NCBI RefSeq assembly: GCF_011769985.2
Contig: NZ_CP039734.2
Span: forward strand, 496,001 to 560,000
Reading direction: 5' to 3'
From: Sulfurospirillum diekertiae
Lineage (GTDB): Bacteria > Campylobacterota > Campylobacteria > Campylobacterales > Sulfurospirillaceae
Length of the DNA stretch: 64,000 nt
The notes beneath the pieces are model-generated. The model saw only the letters and a program-made list of their open reading frames with translations, was not told where the DNA came from and did not search any database. The translations under genes and the position numbers were made by a program. How positions within the stretch are numbered: position 1 is the first letter of the stretch; the number at the start of each line of letters is the position of its first letter. This document shows, one piece after another, positions 25,566 to 33,979 of this stretch.

Positions 25566-25571
25566 ATTTTA
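25566..25571 (-). promoter_or_regulatory. -10 box of tmRNA
   Basis: TAAAAT on the reverse strand, 12 bp before the first base of mature tmRNA. Confidence 0.45.
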
Positions 25572-25594
25572 CCATAATAAACAAAAAACTTTGC

Positions 25595-25600
25595 TATAAT
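25595..25600 (+). promoter_or_regulatory. -10 box of the lipoprotein gene
   Basis: TATAAT, about 25 bp upstream of the TTG start at 25626 with AAGGA between. It is divergent from the tmRNA promoter. Confidence 0.5.
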
Positions 25601-25625
25601 CCGCAAAAATGTATAAGGATTTGTT

Positions 25626-26129
25626 TTGAAAAGATTGATATTGCCTCTTTGTGTAGTTCTCTTGTTTATGTTTATACAAGGTTGCGCACCAAAATCACCG
25701 CCTCCAGCATCAACACTTAAAACCTATAATACTGAAAAAGAGACAACTAACCCAAAACTCACTAAGCTGGTTGGTAAAAATTACATCAAGGGTATTGTTC
25801 GCACTTTGAAACAAGAGGCGAATTCGTCATTATGGAATTATGAAATTGATGGTATTGATAAAACCAATGGAAAATTATCTTATGTAAACTTCGATCATAA
25901 ATCCGTGCTTGCTAATGAAGGAGATCTTGTCTATGCTTCTTTTGATGGTATGCGTTTAACAGAGATGTTTGTAATCAAAGCAGTCAAAAATACTACCTAT
26001 ACACCGCCTTTAAAGAAAAAGAGCTCGGCTAAAAAGAGTAGTAGTGATGATGATGGCGGCGCTGGTAAACGTAATAAATCACATCAAGTGATTGGTGTTC
26101 CACAAGAAGAGTCTATTAAATTAAATTAA
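25626..26129 (+). CDS. Hypothetical lipoprotein, 167 aa
   Basis: TTG start after AAGGATTTG. A lipoprotein signal peptide (residues 1-19) ends in the lipobox IQGCA. The mature part is a short beta-rich domain (about 45-120; GIVRTLKQE, YVNFDHKSV, YASFDGMRLTEMFVI) and a Lys/Ser/Asp-rich low-complexity tail (KKKSSAKKSSSDDDGGAGK). No family recognised. It is a stand-alone gene with its own promoter. Confidence 0.82.
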   Translation: MKRLILPLCVVLLFMFIQGCAPKSPPPASTLKTYNTEKETTNPKLTKLVGKNYIKGIVRTLKQEANSSLWNYEIDGIDKTNGKLSYVNFDHKSVLANEGDLVYASFDGMRLTEMFVIKAVKNTTYTPPLKKKSSAKKSSSDDDGGAGKRNKSHQVIGVPQEESIKLN

Positions 26130-26213
26130 TTTTACTTTTGTTAACCGATCGTTTACTTTGAGTTTCTATACTTCTCTTAGCGAATTTCATATTTTCTTCT
26201 GAATTATGGAGAC

Positions 26214-27812
26214 TCAAAGGGGCGATCCGCCAAGCGCCTCTTTGAAACCTTTTTCTAACTCTATCGTAAAAATAGCTCCCCCATTTTCATTCTTCACTTC
26301 AAGTTTACCTTTCATACTTTTTTCGATGATAAGTTTTGACATATAAAGCCCAATGCCTGTACCTTCATTTTGTTCTTTACTACTAATATAGGGTTCAAAA
26401 ATCTTTTCAATAGGCTTTATTTTAATGCCACCACCATTATCTTGGATAATCAAACGTACCACATTTTCATCGCTCTCTAAGCTAATAGTAATCTTCCCCC
26501 CTTGTTGTCCTGAAGCAAGGATGGCATCTTTCGCATTGGAAAGTAAATTTAAAACAACTTGTTCATACTCATTTTTGTATCCCACAATATACTCATCATG
26601 TGGAATGTTAACTTCGACAGTAATCTCTTGATTTGTAATAGACATACCAATAATCCTCAAGACTTCATCAACAGATACTTGTATGCTAAATGTTTTTTTA
26701 TCTTTATTGGGCATAAAGAAGTTACGAAAGTCGTCAATGGTATGTGACATATATTCGACGATGTTTTCTGCCTCAATACATTTAATTTCCATGGCGGTTT
26801 TATCGAGCTTGTCCATGTTGTATTTGAGTTTGAGTGTCATCAAGAGCGCTGAGAGCTGAGAGAGAGGTTGTCTCCATTGGTGAGCGATGTTGCTGATCAT
26901 CTCTCCTAGTGCTATAAATTTAGATTTTTGGATCAAAAGCTGTTCTTGTTCTCTGTTTTTTTGAATCTCTTCGCTGACACGGCTTTCCAGAGTACGATTA
27001 AGATTTTCAAGCTCAAGTGTTTTTTGCTGAACTTGTTTATGGTAGGTTTGCAAAAAGCGTTCAATGCGTTTTCCCAACATAACGGCGAAAGTATTGGCAA
27101 TAAGGGCAAAGAGCAAGAAGATAATAATAGCTGAAGTCACTTCAAGTTTCATTTTCTTTTGAAAATCAGCTTTAGCAATGCCTATCTCTTTTTCAATATC
27201 ATCTGTATAGGCACCCGCTGCGATAATGAGGTTCCATTTTGGGTAGAGTTTAAAATAAGATACTTTTGGACGTATGATATTGCTCTCAGGTTTTTTGTAC
27301 ATGTAATTGACAAAAGAGTAGCCTTTTTCGTGAATATCTTGAAGAAAGATTTTACGAAAAGCTTTCCCGTTTTCATCCGTATAGGCATCGGAGATATATT
27401 CACCTTCTATATCGGGACGATTAGGATTAATGAGCATTTTGGCAAATTTATTACCACCTTCTATCTGTTCAACTTGATAGACAAAAATATAGTTATGTTC
27501 TTCCCCACCATAACGAATATGGCGTATCCAGTCATAGACCTCTAATTTGAGCGCTTCTTCTTCTTTAGCGGAGGTCAATGGTTTTCTTTGTGTTTTGAAC
27601 TCTATAAATTCGATGATTGCATCAACTTCGCGTTTTAAAACATTGCGTTTATTCTCAACAAACGTTTTTTTGCTGTCTTCAATTTGTGCGGAAAGAATTT
27701 CATACTGTTTGGTGATAAAAAAATAGCCATTAAACAGCATTAAAGAGCTAATAATAAAGATGTTACTAAAGATGATGATCGTAGAGATATTGCTCTCTTT
27801 GATAATTTTCAT
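26214..27812 (-). CDS. Cache-domain sensor histidine kinase
   Basis: 532 aa. Membrane helix (about 11-32), periplasmic Cache domain (about 35-205; typical NYIFVYQV and YPKWNLIIAAGAYTDDIEKEI), second helix (about 217-238), coiled coil, then a histidine kinase core with phospho-acceptor His311 in HQWRQPL, N box NLLSNAKDAI, and G boxes DNGGGIKI and GTGIGLYMSKL. No HAMP is obvious. It is divergent from a response regulator 30 bp away, its probable partner. The ligand is likely a small carboxylate given the neighbouring TRAP binding protein; this is inference. Confidence 0.92.
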   Translation of the reverse strand: MKIIKESNISTIIIFSNIFIISSLMLFNGYFFITKQYEILSAQIEDSKKTFVENKRNVLKREVDAIIEFIEFKTQRKPLTSAKEEEALKLEVYDWIRHIRYGGEEHNYIFVYQVEQIEGGNKFAKMLINPNRPDIEGEYISDAYTDENGKAFRKIFLQDIHEKGYSFVNYMYKKPESNIIRPKVSYFKLYPKWNLIIAAGAYTDDIEKEIGIAKADFQKKMKLEVTSAIIIFLLFALIANTFAVMLGKRIERFLQTYHKQVQQKTLELENLNRTLESRVSEEIQKNREQEQLLIQKSKFIALGEMISNIAHQWRQPLSQLSALLMTLKLKYNMDKLDKTAMEIKCIEAENIVEYMSHTIDDFRNFFMPNKDKKTFSIQVSVDEVLRIIGMSITNQEITVEVNIPHDEYIVGYKNEYEQVVLNLLSNAKDAILASGQQGGKITISLESDENVVRLIIQDNGGGIKIKPIEKIFEPYISSKEQNEGTGIGLYMSKLIIEKSMKGKLEVKNENGGAIFTIELEKGFKEALGGSPL

Positions 27813-27834
27813 AAAAAACTCCCATAGCGACTGC

Positions 27835-27840
27835 TATAAT
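27835..27840 (+). promoter_or_regulatory. -10 box of the response regulator gene
   Basis: TATAAT. The expected start site (about 27847) lies after the in-frame ATG at 27842, which supports translation from ATG 27896. Confidence 0.5.
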
Positions 27841-27895
27841 AATGAAAAAGAAAAAGTATCATAGTGATTCTTTGGAGAAATGTAAAGGGTGTTTG

Positions 27896-28570
27896 ATGGA
27901 TGAAAAGATGCTGAAAAAGCTTGCTCACTATAGAGTTTTGTATGCGGAAGATGAAGTTGGAGTCAGAAAAAATGTCAATGAACTGCTCAGTCTTCTTTTT
28001 AAAGAGGTCTATTTGGCAAATGACGGAGAAGAAGCCTATAAACTTTTTTTACAGCACAAACCTGATCTCATTATCACCGATATTAAAATGCCACATTTAA
28101 GTGGTATCGAATTGACAAAAAAGATCCGAGAGAGCGATAGCAAAGCGCATGTTATTATTATTACGGCGTACACAGAAGTTGATTTTATGTTGGAGGCCAT
28201 TGAACTCTCACTCCTTCGTTATATTGTTAAACCCATTACAGAGACGAAACTTTTTGATGCACTGGAAAAGTTTTTACAGTCTAAAGACAAAGCGCACCTC
28301 CAAGAGATAGCCCTTGATTGGTACTATGACTCAATGCAAAAAATGATTACACATAAAAATGAGATTTACGAATTAACCAAAAAAGAGGCTAAGCTCATTG
28401 AGTTATTGTTAGAAAAAGATTCGATTATTACCTATGAAGAGATCGAGCAATATTTGTGGGAGAGTGAATATATGAGTCTTAATGCCCTTCGTTTGATGAT
28501 TAAAAACTTAAGAAAAAAATTGCCAGAGGGGACATTGAAAAATATTCAAGGGATAGGATACAAACTCTAA
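27896..28570 (+). CDS. OmpR-family response regulator
   Basis: 224 aa from ATG 27896 (AAAGGG six bases upstream). The receiver domain has acidic residues AEDE near residue 18, phospho-acceptor Asp62 in ITDIKMP, the Thr of ITAY and the Lys of VKPI. A C-terminal winged-helix DNA-binding domain ends in IQGIGYKL. An in-frame ATG at 27842 would add 18 residues but lies upstream of the likely transcription start. It pairs with the divergent Cache kinase and likely controls nearby genes such as the TRAP binding protein. Confidence 0.92.
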   Translation: MDEKMLKKLAHYRVLYAEDEVGVRKNVNELLSLLFKEVYLANDGEEAYKLFLQHKPDLIITDIKMPHLSGIELTKKIRESDSKAHVIIITAYTEVDFMLEAIELSLLRYIVKPITETKLFDALEKFLQSKDKAHLQEIALDWYYDSMQKMITHKNEIYELTKKEAKLIELLLEKDSIITYEEIEQYLWESEYMSLNALRLMIKNLRKKLPEGTLKNIQGIGYKL

Positions 28571-28636
28571 AAATAAACCTTTAAAATAGCGTTACAAAAA
28601 GAAGCTTTTAAGAGCATAGTGATAGAGCTTTGACGA

Positions 28637-28648
28637 TTTACATGTAAA
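28637..28648. repeat. Iterated palindrome copy
   Basis: Exact TTTACATGTAAA between the response regulator and the dctP-like gene, 18 bp upstream of a TATAAT. Confidence 0.9.
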
Positions 28649-28665
28649 GAAAATTATTTTTCATC

Positions 28666-28671
28666 TATAAT
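28666..28671 (+). promoter_or_regulatory. -10 box of the TRAP binding-protein gene
   Basis: TATAAT, 35 bp upstream of the ATG at 28706, with AAGGAA as ribosome binding site. Confidence 0.5.
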
Positions 28672-28705
28672 CAAATTTACACCTAAATCTATATAAGGAA
28701 TCAAC

Positions 28706-29695
28706 ATGTTCATCTTTATTAGAGTGATAGTTCTCATAACGTTGTGTATCTCCTCTTCTATTTCAGCGGAATATACAATCAAACTTACGCATGTTGTAAG
28801 CCCCAATACACCCAAAGGGAAAGGTGCTATTTTCTTAGCCAAAAGAGTAAGCGAGCTCACACACGGTAGGGTAGAGGTTATTGTCTATCCCAATTCACAG
28901 CTTTATGGTGATGGTGAAGAGATCAAAGCTTTGAAACTAGGTAACGTCCACATTGCTATGCCAAGTCTCTCAAAATTTACCAGCATGGTACCTGAAATGC
29001 AACTTTTTGATTTGCCATTTTTGTTCAGAGATGCAAACCATGTTCATGCCGTATTGGATGGAGAAGTAGGACAAATCATCAAAGATAAAGTAACAGCAAA
29101 AGGTTTTGTTGCCATTGATTATTGGGATGCAGGTTTCAAACATTTTTCCTCCAGTAAAAAAGCGATTATAATGCCTCATGATGCGCAAGGTCAAAAATTA
29201 AGAATTATGAAATCTCATGTCCTCGAATCTCAATGCAATGTCATGGGTGCTATTCCTGTCATTCTGCCCTTTGCTTTAGTCTATTCTGCTCTCCGTCAAG
29301 GAAGTGTCGATGGAGCTGAAAATCCACTTTCTAACTTTTACACAAAGAATTTTTACGAAGTACAAATGAACTTGACGCTGTCATCGCATGGTTACCTTGG
29401 GTATCTTGTCATTATGAGTGAGAGTTTTTGGAGAAAATTTCCAGCCGATCTCAAGCCGATGATACTGCAAGCCGTGAAAGAGGCAACTGCATATGAGCGC
29501 AAACTTGTGGCGCAAGATGATGAAGAGACCTTGGCAAAGCTAGAAATGTATGCCAAAACGTCTAATCATTTTAAAATTTATACATTGAGTTTAGAACAAA
29601 AAGAAGTATGGCAAAAAACAATGGAAGCACTTTATCCACAGTTTTACAGTGTCATTGGTGAAGATCTTATTAAAAAAGTACAAATAACAAGATAA
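28706..29695 (+). CDS. TRAP-type solute-binding protein (DctP family), orphan
   Basis: 329 aa. Signal peptide (1-20, ISA-EY), then the DctP fold: LTHVVSPNTPKGKGA, VYPNSQLYGDGEEIKALKLG, and DGAENPLSNFYTKNFYEVQ with the conserved Arg of the carboxylate clamp in LRIMKSHVLESQ. Normally it delivers C4-dicarboxylates or other organic acids to DctQM permeases. Neither dctQ nor dctM is in the window, and a two-component system lies directly upstream, so it may act in ligand sensing, as known for some TRAP binding proteins. Confidence 0.92.
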   Translation: MFIFIRVIVLITLCISSSISAEYTIKLTHVVSPNTPKGKGAIFLAKRVSELTHGRVEVIVYPNSQLYGDGEEIKALKLGNVHIAMPSLSKFTSMVPEMQLFDLPFLFRDANHVHAVLDGEVGQIIKDKVTAKGFVAIDYWDAGFKHFSSSKKAIIMPHDAQGQKLRIMKSHVLESQCNVMGAIPVILPFALVYSALRQGSVDGAENPLSNFYTKNFYEVQMNLTLSSHGYLGYLVIMSESFWRKFPADLKPMILQAVKEATAYERKLVAQDDEETLAKLEMYAKTSNHFKIYTLSLEQKEVWQKTMEALYPQFYSVIGEDLIKKVQITR

Positions 29696-29813
29696 GTAAA
29701 ATATATTTTACATAGCATTTAAAAGTTATTTTTTTTAATAACAATTTGATAACAAAAAGCGAATGAGTAGGGTGTTTATTGAAAGATTTATTGTAATTTA
29801 TTATTTTTTGTGA

Positions 29814-29819
29814 TAGACT
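29814..29819 (+). promoter_or_regulatory. Putative -10 box of the first porin gene
   Basis: TAGACT in the context TTTTTTGTGATAGACTT, which parallels TTTTTTTGTGTATACTT upstream of the second porin, so the promoters look duplicated too. Confidence 0.4.
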
Positions 29820-29852
29820 TGTCTCGCCTTTAAAAAAATTCAAGGAGATAAT

Positions 29853-31175
29853 ATGAAATTAGCTAAACTTAGCTTGGCGGCTATCGTAGTTGCTGGATTA
29901 GCATCTAGCTCATTTGCAGAGAGCACAACTCTTGCAGATGCATTTAAAAACGGAAAAGTAAACGGCGAATTAAGAGCTTGGTACTTTAATAGAGACAATG
30001 GTACAGCAACTGAAAATATTTTCAATACAGGTGTTGATCTTACGTATGTAACAGATTCATTGTATGGTTTAAGTCTTGGTTTGACAATGCAGTCAAACTA
30101 TTCTCCATTTGCAAATAATGCTGAGAAAACAATGTACACTTCTGATATGTATGGTTCAGGTGCAGTTCTTTCTGAAGCGTATATCCAATACCAAATTGGT
30201 AAAACAACCGCTAAAGTTGGTCGCCAATATATTGCTACACCTCTTGTCAATGGTTCTGGCTCACGTATGATCAAAGAAGCATTCGAAGGTGCAGTTATTG
30301 TTAACACAGATATCCCTTCAACAACATTATTTGGTGGTTATGCTGATAAATTCCAAGGCAGAACAACAAATATTGATAAAACTTTAACAGATAAGACTGC
30401 AAGTGATATCGGTGAATTCAAAAAAACAGCAGTATTCTATGGCGCAGGTACTACTGCAGGATCAAATGTTTTTGGATTTGATGGAGCCTACACAATGGGC
30501 GCAATCAACAACTCTATTTCAAACCTAACATTAACAGCTCAATATTTATATGTTAATGATGTTAGTAAACTTGATGGCACTGTACTTGGTGATGCAAATG
30601 GTTTCTATGGTGAGGGTAACTATGTATTGCCTTTAAGCAATATGAAAGTAATCTTGGATGCTGGTTACCGTGGTTCAAGAACAACGAGTGTTCTTGATAC
30701 TGCACATCTTGAAGGTGATATGTTTCAAGCGCGTGTTGGCTTTAAAGAGCTAGCAGGATTTGGTGCATCTTTTGCATATAGTACCGTATCAAGTGACCAA
30801 AGTGTTCTCTTGGGTGCAGGTAATGGCCCAACAACTTATACTGCTCCACTGATCAAGGCTGCTGAAGTTACTTCAGGTGCAAATACAGATGCATACAAAG
30901 TTGAAGCAACTTATGATTTCAGCAAAGTAGGTGTTGTAGGTCTTAAGGTATTAGGACAATATGTATATGTTGATCAAGACGCTGTAACAGGTACTGTATT
31001 CAATGGCGTAGCTGCTAAAACAAAAAATAAATTTTGGGAAGGACAAGTTTCATATGACATCCCAAATCTTAAAGGTTTAACACTATCTCTTGAGTATGAA
31101 AATGCTACAAAAGAAGTCGCAAATGCTGATGTAGATTCAAATGAAATGAGATTTAGAGCTAACTACAAATTCTAA
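29853..31175 (+). CDS. Outer-membrane porin 1 (OprD-like, Campylobacterota type)
   Basis: 440 aa. Signal peptide MKLAKLSLAAIVVAGLASSS (cleaved after SFA), then ADAFKNGKVNGELRAWYFNRDNG, typical of Campylobacterota porins, many amphipathic strands, and a C-terminal Phe (FRANYKF) recognised by the BAM machinery. RBS CAAGGAGATA. First of two tandem paralogues. The conserved blocks SEAYIQYQIGKTTAKVGRQYI and GSGSRMIKEAFEGAVI are shared with porin 2. Likely a general or organic-acid channel. Confidence 0.92.
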   Translation: MKLAKLSLAAIVVAGLASSSFAESTTLADAFKNGKVNGELRAWYFNRDNGTATENIFNTGVDLTYVTDSLYGLSLGLTMQSNYSPFANNAEKTMYTSDMYGSGAVLSEAYIQYQIGKTTAKVGRQYIATPLVNGSGSRMIKEAFEGAVIVNTDIPSTTLFGGYADKFQGRTTNIDKTLTDKTASDIGEFKKTAVFYGAGTTAGSNVFGFDGAYTMGAINNSISNLTLTAQYLYVNDVSKLDGTVLGDANGFYGEGNYVLPLSNMKVILDAGYRGSRTTSVLDTAHLEGDMFQARVGFKELAGFGASFAYSTVSSDQSVLLGAGNGPTTYTAPLIKAAEVTSGANTDAYKVEATYDFSKVGVVGLKVLGQYVYVDQDAVTGTVFNGVAAKTKNKFWEGQVSYDIPNLKGLTLSLEYENATKEVANADVDSNEMRFRANYKF

Positions 31176-31200
31176 TTTGTACCTCTCTTAAATCTATAAA

Positions 31201-31230
31201 ACAGTGGCGATTTTCGCCACTGTCCCTTTT
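31201..31230 (+). terminator. Terminator of porin 1
   Basis: ACAGTGGCGA (31201-31210) pairs perfectly with TCGCCACTGT (31214-31223) around TTT, followed by CCCTTTT. Strong rho-independent terminator. Confidence 0.9.
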
Positions 31231-31311
31231 AAAATCTTCTTTTACCTCTTAAATTTCTAAAAAGCTTATTTTTTCATCACACGTTTTATTTTATTTTACT
31301 ATTTTTTTGTG

Positions 31312-31317
31312 TATACT
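31312..31317 (+). promoter_or_regulatory. -10 box of the second porin gene
   Basis: TATACT after a T-rich stretch, 46 bp upstream of the ATG. Confidence 0.5.
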
Positions 31318-31362
31318 TCGCCTTGTAACCAAATGGTAATCAAACATTTTCAAGGAGAAAAT

Positions 31363-32598
31363 ATGAAATTAGCTAAACTTAGCTTGGCGGCTATCGTTGT
31401 TGCTGGACTCGCATCTAGCTCATTCGCAGCAGATACACTTGCTGACGCATTTAAAAATGGAACAGTAAATGGTGAGCTTAAAGCTTATTATTTTACAAAT
31501 GATAATGGTAAATCAAGTGAAGATATTTTTAGTACAGGTGTTCTACTTGGCTATAAAACAGCTTCATTATACGGTTTGTCATTAGGATTAACATTCCAAG
31601 GTAGTGCTTCACCATTTGCTGATGATGGTGGGAAAGATAGATTTAATAGTAGTATGTACGGACCAGGTGCTGTTCTTTCAGAAGCATATGTAGCATACAA
31701 CATTGGTAAAACAACTGCAATGGTTGGTCGTATGTTCTTAGATACTCCACTTGTTGCAAGTTCTGGTTCAAGAATTGTTAAAGAAGCATTTGAAGGTGCT
31801 GCAGTTATTAATACTGATCTTCCAAATACAACTTTAATCGCTGGTTATGTTCAAAAATTTCAATCTAGAACAAATCGCGACGGCAAAATTGGTGAATTTA
31901 CTAAAAGCTTCGCAACAAACTCTTGGAATAATGTAGATGTTGAAGATGGCGCTTATACATTAGCAGCTATCAATAAATCAGTTACTGGTTTAACATTAAC
32001 TGCTGCATATGCAGATGTAAATAATATTATTCAAGTAGCATACGCTGAAGCATTGTACGAAGGAAAAGCTGGTGAGATTGGTTATACCCTTGGTGGTCAA
32101 TACTACTACAATAAGCTAGATAGTAGCTTGGTTGCACCTGATGATACAATCGGCCTCTATGCTGTCAAAGCTGGATTAAGCTTTAAAGGTATCAATGGTA
32201 CCGTTGCTTACTCAAAAGTAGGTAATGATGATGTTGCTACTGGTGTTGTTATTTCTGGTTTAGGTAATGGTGCGGATCTTCTTTATACTGACGCAGTTAT
32301 TGCGATGAACGGCTATAACAGAGATACAGCATCATATCTTGTTGATTTAAACTATGATTTAACAGCAGCTGCAAATATCGGTGCACGCTACGTTGTTGCA
32401 GACGGGTATTTGGATGCAGGTCTTGTTGGTGCTACAAAAACAACTACAGCAGACAAATATAAAGCTTCTTCTACAGCAGTTTACGGTACTTACAAATTTG
32501 AATCCCTCAAAGGCTTTAGCCTTGGCGCTCAATATGAACACCAAGATAAAGATGTAGATGGCGACGATCTTTGGGTTAAAGCTAACTACAAATTCTAA
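31363..32598 (+). CDS. Outer-membrane porin 2 (paralogue of porin 1)
   Basis: 411 aa from ATG 31363 (AAGGAGAAAAT upstream; a longer in-frame start at 31309 would bury the signal peptide). The first 23 residues match porin 1 and the nucleotide sequence there is nearly identical; the 3' end (ANYKF) is also near identical, while the middle has diverged in length and loops. C-terminal Phe present. Tandem duplication followed by divergence of surface loops is the simplest reading. It has its own promoter and terminator, so the two can be expressed separately. Confidence 0.92.
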   Translation: MKLAKLSLAAIVVAGLASSSFAADTLADAFKNGTVNGELKAYYFTNDNGKSSEDIFSTGVLLGYKTASLYGLSLGLTFQGSASPFADDGGKDRFNSSMYGPGAVLSEAYVAYNIGKTTAMVGRMFLDTPLVASSGSRIVKEAFEGAAVINTDLPNTTLIAGYVQKFQSRTNRDGKIGEFTKSFATNSWNNVDVEDGAYTLAAINKSVTGLTLTAAYADVNNIIQVAYAEALYEGKAGEIGYTLGGQYYYNKLDSSLVAPDDTIGLYAVKAGLSFKGINGTVAYSKVGNDDVATGVVISGLGNGADLLYTDAVIAMNGYNRDTASYLVDLNYDLTAAANIGARYVVADGYLDAGLVGATKTTTADKYKASSTAVYGTYKFESLKGFSLGAQYEHQDKDVDGDDLWVKANYKF

Positions 32599-32612
32599 TT
32601 TCTGCCTTTTAC

Positions 32613-32645
32613 TTCCACCCCTTTCTCGGGGTGGAACGCTTTTCT
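32613..32645 (+). terminator. Terminator of porin 2
   Basis: TTCCACCCC (32613-32621) pairs with GGGGTGGAA (32628-32636) around TTTCTC, followed by CGCTTTTCTTTC. Confidence 0.88.
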
Positions 32646-32725
32646 TTCTTTTTAATATTTCTTATCTGCATATTTTTTATACAACTCTTCCCAAACTTTA
32701 CATTCAATCTTAAGTAACTTTTTTG

Positions 32726-32731
32726 TACTAT
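32726..32731 (+). promoter_or_regulatory. Putative -10 box of livJ
   Basis: TACTAT after TTTTTTG, about 30 bp upstream of the livJ ATG. AAGGAG is the ribosome binding site. Confidence 0.4.
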
Positions 32732-32759
32732 ATTTCCATTACTACACTAAGGAGTATTC

Positions 32760-33878
32760 ATGAGAAAACTAGCTCTACTCGCTACATCTGTTGCGCTTTT
32801 AGCATCATCATCTTTTGCTAAAGACGTCAGTGTTGGTGTCGCCATGTCTATGAGTGGACCACTCGCGGCATATGGTCAAACTGCCTATGAAGGTATTGAG
32901 TTTGCAAATTCCTTGCAACCAAAACTTAAAAATGGGGATACCATTAAATTGGTGCTTATTGATACCAAAGGTGATAAAGTTGAGTCAGCCAATGCTGCAA
33001 CGAGACTGATCAGTTCTGACAAAGTTGTGGGAATTCTTGGTGAGTTAACCAGTACAAACACGGCACAAGTCATGGCAATCGCTGAGAAAAAACAGATTCC
33101 AGTTATCTCTCCTGTTGCAACAAACGACAAACTCACTGAGCAAAAAGAGTTTGCAAATCGTGTTTGTTTTACTGACTCATTCCAAGGTGCGGTTGTTGCA
33201 AACTATGCAACAAAAGATCTTAAACTCAAAACTGCGGTTGTTGTCGTTGATCAAGCGCAAGTTTATTCACTAGGTCTTGCAAAAGCATTTACGGATGCAT
33301 TTACAAAAGCAGGTGGCAAAGTGATTAAAGAGATTAAAGTTAGCTCAGGTGACAAAGACTTTAAAGCCGTTGTCTCTCAAATCAAAGCAGCAAATCCTGA
33401 TATGTTGTTCTTACCAATGTATCATCCAGAAGTTTCTATGATTGCTCGTCAAGCAAAACAAATTGGTTTGGTTAAACCAATGTTCTCAGGCGACGGTGTT
33501 GCCAATCAAACCTTTATTGACTTAGGCGGTGATGCGGTTGAGGGTTACATGTTTACAGACTTCTTTGACTATGCTGCGCCTCCAACACAACGCTCAAAAG
33601 ATTTTATTGCAGCCTATGCTCAAAAAACAGGAAAACAAGAGGTTAACTCTTTTGTTGCTCTTGGTGCAGATGCCTATAATGTTATGATTGATGCGATGAA
33701 TCGTTGTGCAAATCCAGAAGACAGCGTATGTGTCAACAAAGAGATCAAAGCTACAGCTAACTTTGAAGGTGTATCGGGTGTTATCAACATGGATAAAACG
33801 GGTAACTCTACACGTTCAGCTGTTATCAAAGTTGTTCAAAATGGTAAAGCGGTTTATAAAGCAACCGTCAATCCATAA
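32760..33878 (+). CDS. livJ: Branched-chain amino-acid ABC transporter, periplasmic binding protein
   Basis: 372 aa. Signal peptide (MRKLALLATSVALLASSSFA-KD), then a type I periplasmic binding fold: VGVAMSMSGPLAAYGQ, GILGELTSTNTAQVMAIAE, IPVISPVATND, and AVVVVDQAQVYSLGLAKAF. It captures Leu/Ile/Val, or a related amino acid or amide, for the LivHMGF permease encoded next. Separated from livH by 101 bp with two strong hairpins, which fits the usual excess of binding protein over permease. Confidence 0.93.
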   Translation: MRKLALLATSVALLASSSFAKDVSVGVAMSMSGPLAAYGQTAYEGIEFANSLQPKLKNGDTIKLVLIDTKGDKVESANAATRLISSDKVVGILGELTSTNTAQVMAIAEKKQIPVISPVATNDKLTEQKEFANRVCFTDSFQGAVVANYATKDLKLKTAVVVVDQAQVYSLGLAKAFTDAFTKAGGKVIKEIKVSSGDKDFKAVVSQIKAANPDMLFLPMYHPEVSMIARQAKQIGLVKPMFSGDGVANQTFIDLGGDAVEGYMFTDFFDYAAPPTQRSKDFIAAYAQKTGKQEVNSFVALGADAYNVMIDAMNRCANPEDSVCVNKEIKATANFEGVSGVINMDKTGNSTRSAVIKVVQNGKAVYKATVNP

Positions 33879-33886
33879 TTGTTCAT

Positions 33887-33916
33887 CTCTCTTTACATGT
33901 AAAAGTGTAAAGAGAG
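33887..33916 (+). terminator. Intercistronic hairpin 1 (livJ-livH)
   Basis: CTCTCTTTACA (33887-33897) pairs perfectly with TGTAAAGAGAG (33906-33916). The 5' arm contains part of an iterated palindrome copy (33892-33903), so two alternative folds are possible. It begins 8 bp after livJ. Confidence 0.7.
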
Positions 33917-33917
33917 A

Positions 33918-33961
33918 TTTTAGAGCAATCTCCACTTATAAAAGTGGGAATTGCTCTAAAA
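33918..33961 (+). terminator. Intercistronic hairpin 2 (livJ-livH)
   Basis: TTTTAGAGCAAT (33918-33929) pairs with ATTGCTCTAAAA (33950-33961); inside it CCACTT pairs with AAGTGG across a CT/GA internal loop. It is directly followed by TATTTTAGGAG and the livH start. It likely acts as partial terminator or 3' stabiliser of livJ mRNA. Confidence 0.75.
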
Positions 33962-33979
33962 TATTTTAGGAGAATCTAT

